Below, one piece after another: positions 9,436-18,309 of a stretch of 64,000 nt of DNA. Source of the DNA: an uncultured Prevotellaceae bacterium (lineage in GTDB: Bacteria > Bacteroidota > Bacteroidia > Bacteroidales > Bacteroidaceae); NCBI GenBank assembly GCA_902769805.1, contig CACXQL010000003.1:42888-106887 (forward strand), given 5' to 3'. How positions within the stretch are numbered: the stretch's first letter is position 1; the number at the start of each line of letters is the position of its first letter. Position numbers and translations under genes: made by a program. Under the pieces are notes generated by a model, which ran no database searches, was not told the DNA's origin, and worked only from the letters and a program-made list of their open reading frames with translations.

Positions 9436-11439
9436 ATGGCAGACGACAAGATGTTACGGATGGAAGAACTCGTCAGAGAACTGAACGAGGCTTCTGACGC
9501 ATACTATAACGGACGGGGAGAACGCATGACTGACTATGAGTGGGATGCCCGTTTCGATGAACTCAAACGACTGGAACAGGAGACGGGGACTACCCTGCCA
9601 GACTCACCGACTCAGAAGGTTTCCGAGGACACCATCACTGGACAGAAGGAAGAACATGAGTTTGCCGCCCTCTCTCTCGCCAAGACAAAACAACCTGCCG
9701 AACTGGTGAAATGGGCAGAAGGACTCCCTATCTGGATATCCTGGAAACTGGATGGTCTCACACTGGTAGTGACGTACGATAACGGAACGCTGACGAAGGT
9801 GGTGACACGAGGCAACGGACATATCGGGACAAACATCACACATCTCTCAAAAGCCATCAGCGGAATACCGCAACAGATTGATGATAAAGGACATACCGTC
9901 ATCAGAGGTGAAGCGGTTATCAGCTATGACGACTTTGAGCGCTTCTTGATAGAGAGTGGTGAGGACTATGCCAATCCGCGTAATCTCGCCTCTGGTTCAC
10001 TGACATTGAAGGACGTGGAAGAGGTGAAACAGCGACATATCCAATGGATTCCCTTCACGTTGGTACATACCGACGAGGAGATACCCTCATGGGGCGACCG
10101 CATGGACTGGCTGGAACGGCAAGGGTTCCATACCGTAGAGCATGAAAAGGTGGAGCATCCCGACCAACATTCTGTAGAAAACTGTATCACTGCCTTCACC
10201 CAAAAGGTCACCAGTAAACAGAATCCTTTCCCCGTTGACGGACTGGTTATCTGCTATGACGACACAGAATATGCCCAGACAGGCAGTGTCACAGGGCATC
10301 ATGCCACCAAGGCAGGACTCGCCTTCAAATGGCAGGACGAGGCAGCCGATACTGTATTACAGCAGATAGAATGGTCGTGCGCAGCCTCCACCATCTCCCC
10401 TGTCGCCGTCTTCCGCCCTGTTGAATTAGAGGGCACCACTGTCAAACGCGCCTCGCTTTGTAATATCAGCGAGTGTGAACGATTAGGTATTGGCTGTGCT
10501 GGGACGGAGATCAGTGTCATCAAGGCAAACAAGATCATACCGAAAGTCATCAAGGTCATCCGTACGGAAGGAGCCTTGGAGATTCCCCACGAATGTCCTG
10601 TCTGCCATGCTGCGACAGAGATACGCGTCAGTGAGGCAAGCGGAACGAAGACGCTGCACTGCACTAATGCAGAGTGTCCCGCCAAGCAACTGAAGAAGTT
10701 TGCCCGCTTTGTGTCGAAGGAAGGTATGAATATCGACGGCATCTCCGAACAGACACTCTCAAAGTTCATTAACTTCGGATGGGTCAGCGAATATGCCGAC
10801 CTCTATGATTTACGCCGTCATATCCGCGAACTCGCACAGATGGACGGCTTCGGAGAGAAGTCTGCCTCCAACATCATCCGCAGCATCGAGCATTCCGCGA
10901 ATGTGGAGGCCCACCGCCTGCTCTATGCCCTGAACATCCCCTTATGTGGCTTGGATGTCTGTAAACGACTGCTCAGTGCCTATCCTATTGATGAGTTGGT
11001 ATCGAAAGCCACCCAACCGTCTGGCGACTTGTTTGCCCCCATGCAGGAGGCTTCGGAAGTCTTTGCACATGTCAATGGCATCGGACCAGAGAAGTCCGCA
11101 TCTTTCGTCAACTGGTTCCGCGATGAGCACAACAGACAACGATACCAGCACTTAAGGGAAAAGATACAAGTAACACAGGTTTCCAATGAGCCCGTGGGCA
11201 ATCAATGCGAAGGGATGACCTTCGTCATCACAGGCGATGTCCACCACTACAAGAACCGTAACGAATTGAAAGCATATATCGAGTCACAGGGTGGTAAGGT
11301 CGCCTCAGCAGTGAGCGGCTCAACCAACTACCTTATTAATAATGATGTGACGTCAACCTCTGGAAAGAATCAGAAAGCCAAGCAATTGGGTATTCCGATT
11401 ATCTCCGAGGATGAGTTCATTGAGAAATACGCAACATAA
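9436..11439 (+). CDS. ligA: divergent NAD+-dependent DNA ligase
   Basis: 667 residues with the LigA order: NMN-binding domain Ia (DAYYNGRGERMTDYEWDARF), adenylation domain with KLDG (Lys104), OB fold, zinc finger (CPVC...CTNAEC), helix-hairpin-helix repeats and a C-terminal BRCT domain (FVITGDVHHY). The start at 9436 fits the promoter, and an in-frame ATG at 9340 lies inside the preceding gene. Several usually invariant motifs differ. The adenylation site is SWKLDG, not ELKIDG. VTRGNGHIG replaces VTRGDGxxG. The OB-fold QVGRTG equivalent reads EWSCAAS. It may be a lineage variant or a second ligase. Confidence 0.88.
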   Translation: MADDKMLRMEELVRELNEASDAYYNGRGERMTDYEWDARFDELKRLEQETGTTLPDSPTQKVSEDTITGQKEEHEFAALSLAKTKQPAELVKWAEGLPIWISWKLDGLTLVVTYDNGTLTKVVTRGNGHIGTNITHLSKAISGIPQQIDDKGHTVIRGEAVISYDDFERFLIESGEDYANPRNLASGSLTLKDVEEVKQRHIQWIPFTLVHTDEEIPSWGDRMDWLERQGFHTVEHEKVEHPDQHSVENCITAFTQKVTSKQNPFPVDGLVICYDDTEYAQTGSVTGHHATKAGLAFKWQDEAADTVLQQIEWSCAASTISPVAVFRPVELEGTTVKRASLCNISECERLGIGCAGTEISVIKANKIIPKVIKVIRTEGALEIPHECPVCHAATEIRVSEASGTKTLHCTNAECPAKQLKKFARFVSKEGMNIDGISEQTLSKFINFGWVSEYADLYDLRRHIRELAQMDGFGEKSASNIIRSIEHSANVEAHRLLYALNIPLCGLDVCKRLLSAYPIDELVSKATQPSGDLFAPMQEASEVFAHVNGIGPEKSASFVNWFRDEHNRQRYQHLREKIQVTQVSNEPVGNQCEGMTFVITGDVHHYKNRNELKAYIESQGGKVASAVSGSTNYLINNDVTSTSGKNQKAKQLGIPIISEDEFIEKYAT

Positions 11440-11445
11440 AAGAAC

Positions 11446-12507
11446 ATGCGACATCAACGATTCATTGCTCCCCTCCTTCCTATCGCCCTTTGCCTCATCA
11501 TTGGCATCGTGACGGGTTACTGGCTCTTCCTTCAGGCAGAGCTGCTTTGGGCGTTGATGGCGGTTTCTGTCATCCTGTCTCTCCTACTCCATCGCTTCCC
11601 AGGCTGTCAGACCTTCTTCATCTATCTGACGACACTGTTGATGGGTTGCTGGCTTATCCAGCATCCGCTGCCAGACATTCCTGCCGTCCATACTGCCACC
11701 ACACGCATGCTCTCCTATCGGATGCACCTTGTGGAAGAACTGCAGACTCTCCCCGATAAGCCCTCCGCCATCATTGCCGCCATGACCTTAGGCGACAAGT
11801 CGATGCTGACCGGAGAGATAAGGGAGGTGTTTAACATCACGGGGGCAGGACATATCCTCGCACTGAGCGGACTGCATCTCGGCATCATCTATATGGTACT
11901 CTCCCTCCTTATCCATAACTATCGCTGGCGGATGGTGAGTCAGATGCTCACCCTACTCACCATCTGGGCTTTCGCCTTCTTGGTAGGAATGACTCCCAGC
12001 GTGGTACGTGCCGCCACCATGCTGACCATCTATGGACTCCTTTCCTTAGGTTATCGACAGAAAATGAGTGTCAACGTACTCGCCTTCACGGCTATCGTTA
12101 TGCTGATTATACACCCTCATGCTCTCTTCGAAGTCAGTTTCCAGATGTCGTTCCTTGCCGTCTTCGCCATCCTGGTATTCTATCCTCCGCTCTATGGACT
12201 CATCAGTGAACAGTGGCTGATGGAACACCGAGTGGTACGTTGGCTGTGGGGTATGACGGCAGTATCGTTGACAGCACAGATCGGAGTGGCACCCTTAATC
12301 GCCTTTTATTTTCACCGTTTCACGACCTATTTCCTACTAAGCAACTTCGTCGTCATCCCTTGTGCATACCTCATCCTCGTCGGAACACTGTTGTTCTTGA
12401 TCGCTCAACTCAGCCTCATCGCCACCTTCCTCTCTGTCGTCACCGAATTCATGTACCAGTCGCTGCAATGGATTGCTTCCCTTCCTTGTGCAACGATTGA
12501 ATTCTGA
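11446..12507 (+). CDS. ComEC/Rec2-like DNA-uptake channel protein, shortened
   Basis: 353 residues, almost entirely membrane segments. [19 protein letters not shown] and [12 protein letters not shown] are the signature ComEC core motifs (roughly residues 130-200). Full-length ComEC proteins are about 650-750 residues with a soluble N-terminal domain and often a metallo-beta-lactamase C-terminus. Here the N-terminus is short and the protein stops at CATIEF. Beyond the TGA the same frame continues with [15 protein letters not shown] before a second stop, which looks like a degraded continuation. It starts 6 bp after ligA and is probably co-transcribed. Function in DNA uptake is doubtful if it is truncated. 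Confidence 0.8.
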   Translation: MRHQRFIAPLLPIALCLIIGIVTGYWLFLQAELLWALMAVSVILSLLLHRFPGCQTFFIYLTTLLMGCWLIQHPLPDIPAVHTATTRMLSYRMHLVEELQTLPDKPSAIIAAMTLGDKSMLTGEIREVFNITGAGHILALSGLHLGIIYMVLSLLIHNYRWRMVSQMLTLLTIWAFAFLVGMTPSVVRAATMLTIYGLLSLGYRQKMSVNVLAFTAIVMLIIHPHALFEVSFQMSFLAVFAILVFYPPLYGLISEQWLMEHRVVRWLWGMTAVSLTAQIGVAPLIAFYFHRFTTYFLLSNFVVIPCAYLILVGTLLFLIAQLSLIATFLSVVTEFMYQSLQWIASLPCATIEF

Positions 12508-12643
12508 TTACACATCAACATCGCCATCTTCCTTCTGTTTGTTCCTAGCGACTGAACCAAGAAGAAAGCATCGAACTAACTCCGTGGTGTTCACAGAGGC
12601 AGTGAGAAGTGGAAAGAGGGAGAAGGTTTTTCTTAACTATTCT

Positions 12644-12673
12644 TTGTTATATCAAAAAAAAATAGTACCTTCG
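12644..12673 (+). promoter_or_regulatory. trpS promoter
   Basis: TTG and TACCTTCG are separated by 19 bp. The ATG lies 27 bp downstream, which rejects an in-frame ATG at 12473 inside the ComEC-like gene. Confidence 0.75.
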
Positions 12674-12700
12674 CAGCCAAAATCAAAAACAGAACAGGAA

Positions 12701-13789
12701 ATGGGAAAGATTATATTAACTGGTGACCGTCCTACAGGTAAGTTGCACTTGGGACATTATATCGGTTCACTGCGCCGACGTGTAGAACTGCAAGAGGCTG
12801 GCAACTACGACAAGATGTTCGTGTTTATGGCGGATGTACAGGCTTTGACTGATAATGCCGACAATCCCGAGAAGATCAGACAGAACATTATTGAGGTAGC
12901 TCTCGACTATCTCTCCGCTGGTCTTGACCCAGAGAAGTGCGTGTTGTTCATTCAGAGTCAGATTACTGAACTCGCAGAACTGACAACTTATCTAATGAAC
13001 CTCATCACAGTGAGCCGCGTACAGCGTAATCCGACTGTGAAAACGGAAATCAAGATGCGTAACTTCGAGGCAAACATCCCACTGGGATTCTTCTGCTATC
13101 CCGTCAGTCAGGCTGCCGATATCACCCTGTTTAAGTCGACAACAGTGCCCGTTGGTGAAGACCAGGAGCCCATGTTGGAAGTGACGCGAGAACTGGTACG
13201 CCGCTTTAATGCCACTTATGCCCCCGTATTGGTAGAGCCTGAGATTATGTTGCCTGAGAATGCTACAGCACGTCGTCTTCCTGGGACAGACGGAAAAGAG
13301 AAGATGTCGAAGTCGCTCGGCAACTGTATCTATCTCTCTGACGACGCAGATACTGTATGGCAGAAGGTTCGTTCGATGTACACAGACCCTGAGCACATCA
13401 ACCTCAATGACCCCGGACATGTGGAAGGCAATGCTGTTTTCACCTATCTGGATGCTTTCTCCAAACAAGAGGATTTTGCCAATTTCCTGCCCGAATACCA
13501 GAATTTGGATGAGTTGAAAGACCATTATCGTCGTGGTGGACTGGGCGACATGAAGTGTAAGAAGTTCCTGAACCAGATTCTTAACGAGATGCTGGAACCT
13601 ATCCGTCAGCGTCGTCATGAGTTCGAACAGGACATTCCTGAGATATATAATTTATTAAAGAAAGGAACTGAGAAGGCTCGTGAGACAGCAGCACAGACAA
13701 TGAGTGAGGTTCGTGCAGCGATGCGTATCAACTACTTCGACGATGAAGAACTGATACAGTCACAGGCAGAACGCTTCCGGGCAAAGTAA
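12701..13789 (+). CDS. trpS: tryptophanyl-tRNA synthetase
   Basis: Charges tRNA-Trp. 362 residues, class Ib. The HIGH-type motif is [10 protein letters not shown] (near residue 17) and the KMSKS loop is [11 protein letters not shown] (near residue 205). YPVSQAADI and [20 protein letters not shown] are typical tryptophan and tRNA contact segments. The start [14 protein letters not shown] is fixed by the promoter. The last 58 bp overlap the 3' end of a convergent gene on the other strand. A perfect 13-bp hairpin just past the stop could end its transcript. Confidence 0.96.
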   Translation: MGKIILTGDRPTGKLHLGHYIGSLRRRVELQEAGNYDKMFVFMADVQALTDNADNPEKIRQNIIEVALDYLSAGLDPEKCVLFIQSQITELAELTTYLMNLITVSRVQRNPTVKTEIKMRNFEANIPLGFFCYPVSQAADITLFKSTTVPVGEDQEPMLEVTRELVRRFNATYAPVLVEPEIMLPENATARRLPGTDGKEKMSKSLGNCIYLSDDADTVWQKVRSMYTDPEHINLNDPGHVEGNAVFTYLDAFSKQEDFANFLPEYQNLDELKDHYRRGGLGDMKCKKFLNQILNEMLEPIRQRRHEFEQDIPEIYNLLKKGTEKARETAAQTMSEVRAAMRINYFDDEELIQSQAERFRAK

Positions 13790-14238
13790 TACTGTAAACG
13801 TTCTTCTAACGACATACTCGCATAACGGTGCCACCCTGTGGTGCCGTTATCTTTATCTGCCAGGTACTGCATGTCATGCATATGGTCATAAGCCTCCATC
13901 TCAAAAGGATTGAGCAGATAACCGGCATTCCGTAGATGCTTGCGATAACGGCATGCCCTCAACCAATAGACGAAATACTTCCAGTAGAAACATATCCATG
14001 AGTCATGCGTGCTTCGTGCCTGATAGAGATGAATCATCTCATGGTTCTTCAACGTGTCATGATGACAGTTGAAACGCTCTGCCTCTTCCTTGCTATGTGT
14101 AATAATATGTCCAAAGAACGTCATACCCTCATATCCTTTCCGAATCCAAAAGGGTATCGCCACTGCCTGCATGTCACTCATCCTACTGGGACGCTTGGCA
14201 CGAAACATCAGAGGTATAATCGTCAGCGGTGTGGTCAT
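13732..14238 (-). CDS. small zincin-like protein of unknown function
   Basis: 168 residues. NHEMIHLYQ contains a HExxH-type site, and 46 residues after it [11 protein letters not shown] supplies an E that could be the third zinc ligand, as in gluzincins. In between is an aromatic helix ([20 protein letters not shown]). No signal peptide. The last residues are Ser-rich and overlap the end of trpS tail to tail. A peptidase activity is an inference from the motif. It might instead be a pseudoenzyme. Confidence 0.7.
   Translation of the reverse strand: MTTPLTIIPLMFRAKRPSRMSDMQAVAIPFWIRKGYEGMTFFGHIITHSKEEAERFNCHHDTLKNHEMIHLYQARSTHDSWICFYWKYFVYWLRACRYRKHLRNAGYLLNPFEMEAYDHMHDMQYLADKDNGTTGWHRYASMSLEERLQYYFARKRSACDCISSSSSK
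13822..13850 (+). terminator. perfect 13-bp hairpin after trpS, inside the convergent gene
   Basis: ATAACGGTGCCAC, loop CCT, GTGGTGCCGTTAT, then CTTTATCT. It lies 33 bp past the trpS stop, so it is placed like a terminator, yet it is also coding on the opposite strand ([10 protein letters not shown]). Confidence 0.5.
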
Positions 14239-14246
14239 AACGACTG

Positions 14247-14254
14247 CAAATATA
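14247..14254 (-). promoter_or_regulatory. -7 box of the zincin-like gene
   Basis: TATATTTG on the reverse strand, 8 bp before the ATG. No good -33 element. Confidence 0.5.
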
Positions 14255-14361
14255 CGACATTTAGTTGAGATTTGAATGTTGAGAACTGAAAATTAACTAT
14301 TGAGAATTGATTCGCAAAAGTTCGCTTATATAGGTTTGCACACTTTTGCAAACATTTTTTC

Positions 14362-14392
14362 TTGGAGATAACGCAAATATTTCCTAACTTTG
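14362..14392 (+). promoter_or_regulatory. promoter of the 14421 gene
   Basis: TTG and TAACTTTG are exactly 20 bp apart, 28 bp before the ATG. Confidence 0.8.
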
Positions 14393-14420
14393 CATCAAAC
14401 AAAAAACGAAATGAAGCGAT

Positions 14421-14930
14421 ATGATACTCACCAACCGTGAAATATTCCTGCTCGTCATCTGCGCAGTCATATACATCACCTTGTTTGTAATGACTATCCA
14501 GTATCACAGACGTAAGATTCAATTGCTGCAGAGTCGCCTGGACAACATCCATGCCATGCAGAAGATAGCTGTCATTGAGAACCGCGAGCACAGCGTAACC
14601 GATATCTTTGCATCGCCTGTGTACATGCGTATAAAACAATATCTAAATGAGGGGAAAAGCATGCGAGACAGCGACTGGCATGAACTGGCTGAGGTGGTGG
14701 ACACTGTATACAGCGGATTCAGTGAGAAACTCTACAGTTTATATAATATGAGCGACCAGGACTATAATGTGAGTCTGCTCATCAAGGTACGCATCGCCCC
14801 AAAAGACATAGCCACCCTGACAGCACATAGCAAGGAGAGTGTTGCCTCCACGCGCAGCCGTCTCTACCAGAAGGTATTTGGCAAGAAAGGCTCTACAAAA
14901 GACTGGGATGATTTCATCCTCTCGATATAA
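14421..14930 (+). CDS. membrane-anchored HTH protein
   Basis: 169 residues. A single N-terminal membrane segment (FLLVICAVIYITLFVM) is followed by a coiled-coil-like stretch (HRRKIQLLQSRLDNIH). The C-terminal domain has the LuxR-like helix-turn-helix found at the ends of many Bacteroidetes TPR sensor proteins: RIAPKDIATLTAHSKESVA then STRSRLYQKVFGKKG and DWDDFI. It looks like the transducing end of such a regulator without the TPR sensor. DNA targets unknown. The following nfeD gene starts 41 bp later, so co-transcription is possible. Confidence 0.75.
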   Translation: MILTNREIFLLVICAVIYITLFVMTIQYHRRKIQLLQSRLDNIHAMQKIAVIENREHSVTDIFASPVYMRIKQYLNEGKSMRDSDWHELAEVVDTVYSGFSEKLYSLYNMSDQDYNVSLLIKVRIAPKDIATLTAHSKESVASTRSRLYQKVFGKKGSTKDWDDFILSI

Positions 14931-14971
14931 TTTCTTTAAACTCTAAACGTTAAACTTTAAACTTTACAAAT

Positions 14972-15415
14972 ATGATAGACTATTTAATCGCAAACATGTG
15001 GCAGGTATGGGCAGTAGTATCCATTGTCTGCCTGATTCTGGAGCTTTCGTCAGGTGATTTCTTCATCATCTGCTTCTCCATCGGTGCTGTCTTCGGCATC
15101 ATCGCCGCAGTACTTGGTTTGAACGTCTACTGGCAATTGTTTATCTTTGCCATCTTCTCACTGCTGAGCATCTTCTTCGTGCGTCCCGTGGCTTTGCGCT
15201 ATCTGCACAAGAACGAGCCCAATCGTGCCTCCAATGCCGATGCCTTGATAGGACGGACAGGAAAAGTGACAGAGGCTATCAATGTTGATGCCCCCGGTTA
15301 TGTACAGATTGACGGTGATTTATGGAAGGCTGTCAGTGACAATACTATTAAACCAGGAGAGACTGTACGCGTCATTAGTCGCGAAAGCACTATCGTCACT
15401 GTTGAGACATTGTGA
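14972..15415 (+). CDS. NfeD-like membrane protein
   Basis: 147 residues. Two or three membrane helices (residues 10-75) are followed by a soluble OB-fold of the NfeD C-terminal type (residues about 85-147, with ALIGRTGKVTEAI and GYVQIDGDLWKAVS). NfeD proteins pair with SPFH/stomatin proteins in membrane-domain organisation and protein quality control. An SPFH gene follows 46 bp downstream, the usual arrangement. The ATG is preceded by an AT-rich quasi-repeat of TAAACTTTAAACTTTA type with no clear -7 box. Confidence 0.88.
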   Translation: MIDYLIANMWQVWAVVSIVCLILELSSGDFFIICFSIGAVFGIIAAVLGLNVYWQLFIFAIFSLLSIFFVRPVALRYLHKNEPNRASNADALIGRTGKVTEAINVDAPGYVQIDGDLWKAVSDNTIKPGETVRVISRESTIVTVETL

Positions 15416-15461
15416 ATAATAAGCATTTTAAGATTAAACATTATTATATTAACATTAAATT

Positions 15462-16415
15462 ATGGACATTATGACTTATGTACTTATCGCTATCGTAGTT
15501 CTAGTGATTATCTTCGCCAAGATGGCACTTGTAATCATTCCTCAGTCGGAAACTCGCATCATCGAGCGTCTGGGTCGCTATTATGCTACCCTTAACCCTG
15601 GTATCAACATCATTATCCCGTTCATTGACCGTGCCAAGGATATTGTGGTTCTGAACCGTGGACGTTATGCTTACTCCAACTCTATCGACCTGCGTGAACA
15701 AGTGTACGACTTCCCTTCACAGAATGTAATCACAAAGGACAATATCCAGATGGAGATCAATGCCCTACTCTATTTCCAGATCGTAGATCCCTTCAAGGCT
15801 GTCTATGAGATTTCAAACCTGCCCAACGCTATTGAGAAACTGACTCAGACAACCCTGCGTAACATCATCGGTGAACTGGAACTCGATGAGACACTGACTT
15901 CCCGTGATACTATCAACACTAAGTTGCGTGCTGTCCTCGACGATGCCACAGACAAATGGGGTGTGAAAGTCAACCGTGTTGAATTACAGGATATCGTTCC
16001 CCCCTCAACGGTACTGAATGCGATGGAAAAACAGATGCAGGCAGAACGTAACAAACGTGCCCAAATCTTGACCTCTGAGGGTGAGAAAGCCGCTGAGATT
16101 TTGGCATCTGAAGGTGAGAAAACTGCTATCATCAACCGTGCTGATGCCCAAAAGCAACAGGCTATCCTCCATGCCGAAGGTGAGGCACAGGCTCGTATCC
16201 GTAAGGCTGAGGCTGAGGCAAAGGCTATCGAACTGATTACGGAAGCTGTCGGCAAGAGCACCAATCCTGCCAATTACCTGCTTGCACAGAAATATATCCA
16301 GATGATGCAAGAGCTGGCACAGGGTGACAAGACCAAGACTGTCTACCTGCCTTACGAGGCTACCAACCTGCTGGGCAGTATCGGTGGTATCAAAGACTTG
16401 TTCAAGACAGAATAA
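15462..16415 (+). CDS. SPFH/band 7 (stomatin-like) protein
   Basis: 317 residues. An N-terminal membrane segment (YVLIAIVVLVIIFA) precedes an SPFH domain (residues about 20-190, with IIERLGRYYATLNPGINIIIP). Then comes a long Ala/Glu-rich coiled coil with repeated EGEKAAEIL-type heptads (about 195-260) and a C-terminus like QmcA/HflK relatives. It probably forms large membrane-associated rings or scaffolds with the NfeD-like protein upstream. An alternative ATG three codons in is equally possible. Confidence 0.92.
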   Translation: MDIMTYVLIAIVVLVIIFAKMALVIIPQSETRIIERLGRYYATLNPGINIIIPFIDRAKDIVVLNRGRYAYSNSIDLREQVYDFPSQNVITKDNIQMEINALLYFQIVDPFKAVYEISNLPNAIEKLTQTTLRNIIGELELDETLTSRDTINTKLRAVLDDATDKWGVKVNRVELQDIVPPSTVLNAMEKQMQAERNKRAQILTSEGEKAAEILASEGEKTAIINRADAQKQQAILHAEGEAQARIRKAEAEAKAIELITEAVGKSTNPANYLLAQKYIQMMQELAQGDKTKTVYLPYEATNLLGSIGGIKDLFKTE

Positions 16416-16434
16416 GAAAGTTAACGTAAAATGA

Positions 16435-16460
16435 AAAAGGGAGTGATTGCACTCCCTTTT
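16435..16460. terminator. bidirectional terminator between SPFH and DUF4293 genes
   Basis: AAAAGGGAGTG, loop ATTG, CACTCCCTTTT: an 11-bp perfect stem with A and T ends, between two converging genes, working on either strand. Confidence 0.9.
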
Positions 16461-16477
16461 CTTATCTCTTCACTTCT

Positions 16478-16930
16478 TTATCTGATTCTGTCCGCCGCCC
16501 TTACCAATTTCTCATCTGCAAGGATTGCCTTACGAGCCATGAAATTAAGAATAATCATAACAGCAGGAAAAGAAACGGCAATATCTACATGGAAATTGAG
16601 CGCGTCAGGTGCCATCTGCTTGCTGACAACTATCAGAGCGACGTACCATAATAAAATTATAATGATATTAACCAGACACAAACGAGCCTGCAGGATGCGT
16701 CGCTTAAAAAGGAAAATAGTACATATACTCAAAGAGGTGGCAAATAGCATAAGGATGAAAAGAGGACACGGAATGAAAGACAAAGCCTTCGACTCCCCTA
16801 TCGCCCATAAACTGAACACACGATATATCGCCAATCCCTCCGCCGTCACCGTTGCAAGCTGCATAGACATTGCAAGAATGCCGAATATAACGGCAATCAA
16901 TAAAAAGACAGATTGCTTACGCTGTATCAT
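16478..16930 (-). CDS. DUF4293 membrane protein
   Basis: 150 residues with four predicted membrane helices. The start MIQRKQSVFLLIAVIFG is characteristic of the Bacteroidetes DUF4293 family, so I prefer it to an ATG 45 bp upstream, which would overlap the omega gene. Function unknown. It is the last gene of bamD-rpoZ-DUF4293, an order that suggests a housekeeping envelope or transcription cluster. One base separates its ATG from the omega stop codon. Confidence 0.85.
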   Translation of the reverse strand: MIQRKQSVFLLIAVIFGILAMSMQLATVTAEGLAIYRVFSLWAIGESKALSFIPCPLFILMLFATSLSICTIFLFKRRILQARLCLVNIIIILLWYVALIVVSKQMAPDALNFHVDIAVSFPAVMIILNFMARKAILADEKLVRAADRIR

Positions 16931-16931
16931 A

Positions 16932-17276
16932 TTATAGACGCTCGTCCTGAAGAGCCTGCTCACGAGCAGGATCACGCCAATACACCTTATCTTCTACAAA
17001 CTCCTGTGTTGCTAACAGAGAAGGTTTCGGAAGCTTCTCGTAATAACGGGATATCTCTATCTGCTCACGATTCTCGAAGACTTCCTCCAGAGAATCATTA
17101 TAGGAAGCAAACTCAGCCAGTTTCTTGCTCAGATCCTCTTTAATCTGCACACTAATCTGATTGGCACGCTTGGAAATAATCGCTACACTTTCATAAATGT
17201 TACCAGTTTTTTCACAGAGATCCATGATATTACGCGTTACCGTGTTTACTGGTGCTTTTGATTTCTTGTAATCCAT
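16932..17276 (-). CDS. rpoZ: RNA polymerase omega subunit (Bacteroidetes type)
   Basis: 114 residues. Omega helps assemble the beta-prime subunit. The core resembles the RpoZ/RPB6 fold: NIYESVAIISKRANQISVQ, then a charged helix. The C-terminal 50 residues (EQIEISRYYEKLPKPSLLAT) are an extension usual in this phylum. It sits 4 bp downstream of bamD, so it is translated from the same message. Confidence 0.85.
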   Translation of the reverse strand: MDYKKSKAPVNTVTRNIMDLCEKTGNIYESVAIISKRANQISVQIKEDLSKKLAEFASYNDSLEEVFENREQIEISRYYEKLPKPSLLATQEFVEDKVYWRDPAREQALQDERL

Positions 17277-17280
17277 TATC

Positions 17281-18108
17281 TTAATCTTTTGTTACTTTTT
17301 TACATTTGACTATAAACTTCTCCGCTGTGGCACACTCCTTGGATTCCGGATATTCATTCAGGAATCCATAGCACTCATCCTCTGCGTCACGATAGCGGTC
17401 GAGCCTCTTCTCTTCAGAACTATTCTCTGCGAGATAGAACTTACTCTTCATTATCAACACAGAGAACTTCTCACGTATCTTTGAAAACGGAAAATTTTTC
17501 AAAGCATTCTGGGAAGTAATGATACATGCCTCGTAATTACTCTCCGTATTAGAATTGACATTTCCAAAATAGCCACCCAAATTATAATACAATTCAGCAG
17601 ATAGATATTCCTTTTGTACCAAATTATCCTGCAAATCAAACAAACGCTGCTGGGCAACAGGTCTGAGACGCGAGTCTGGATAAATATCAAGGAATTGCTG
17701 ATAAGCATTAAGGGCACCCATCGTTGGAGTCTGGTCGAGACGAGGCTCAGGAACACTTTGATAAAGAGACTGCCCTATATAGAAACATGCCTGCTCTGCG
17801 AAATAGCCTCGAGGATAGCTAGTATAGTATTTCTTAAAGGTAGCACTGGCAGACTCATAGTCTCTGTTACAATACTCTGCCATCGCCAAGAGATAAAGAC
17901 TCTCTTGCCCCGTCTCTCTTCCTTTGCGAAGCAATACTAAATCCTGAAGCAACGCAGATGCATGCTGATACTTGCCCATAGCAAAACATTGCTTGGCATA
18001 TTCGTATTTGTAATCATTATCCGTTGACTTATAAACCCTATTGAACTCAGAGGCGCAACTGCTCATCAAAGCAGCCATATAAAGTATGATGACAGTACTT
18101 TTCTTCAT
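17281..18108 (-). CDS. bamD: outer membrane assembly lipoprotein BamD
   Basis: 275 residues. The signal peptide has a lipobox (ALMSSC). TPR-like repeats follow: YEYAKQCFAMGKYQHASALL, ESLYLLAMAEYCNRDYESA, GYFAEQACFYIG and so on. It is the accessory lipoprotein of the BAM complex that inserts beta-barrels, so it should be periplasmic and lipid-anchored at the outer membrane. First gene of the operon, with its own strong promoter. Confidence 0.92.
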   Translation of the reverse strand: MKKSTVIILYMAALMSSCASEFNRVYKSTDNDYKYEYAKQCFAMGKYQHASALLQDLVLLRKGRETGQESLYLLAMAEYCNRDYESASATFKKYYTSYPRGYFAEQACFYIGQSLYQSVPEPRLDQTPTMGALNAYQQFLDIYPDSRLRPVAQQRLFDLQDNLVQKEYLSAELYYNLGGYFGNVNSNTESNYEACIITSQNALKNFPFSKIREKFSVLIMKSKFYLAENSSEEKRLDRYRDAEDECYGFLNEYPESKECATAEKFIVKCKKVTKD

Positions 18109-18128
18109 CCTATATCAAATTTGACGTG

Positions 18129-18158
18129 CAAAATTAGTCATTTTTCTGTTAATTCCAA
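18129..18158 (-). promoter_or_regulatory. bamD operon promoter
   Basis: On the reverse strand TTG and TAATTTTG are spaced 19 bp apart. The ATG lies 20 bp downstream. Confidence 0.75.
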
Positions 18159-18272
18159 AGGAAAACAAACTATTTTTAGCAAATATCACACGAATATAAC
18201 GTTTGTTACGAAGATTTACCATGATTTTGAGTCTCGACTAGGAATTCTTTTACTAAAAAATGGACCATTCTC

Positions 18273-18303
18273 TTGTTTATTTGCATACTTATTCGTACCT
18301 TTG
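18273..18303 (+). promoter_or_regulatory. uvrB promoter, nearly abutting the start codon
   Basis: TTG and TACCTTTG are 20 bp apart. The ATG follows only 6 bp after the -7 box, so the transcript should have almost no leader. Confidence 0.8.
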
Positions 18304-18309
18304 TACCTT

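Noticed and set aside
16431-16937. 168-residue plus-strand frame
   Set aside because: Starts in a terminator stem and is antisense to the DUF4293 gene.
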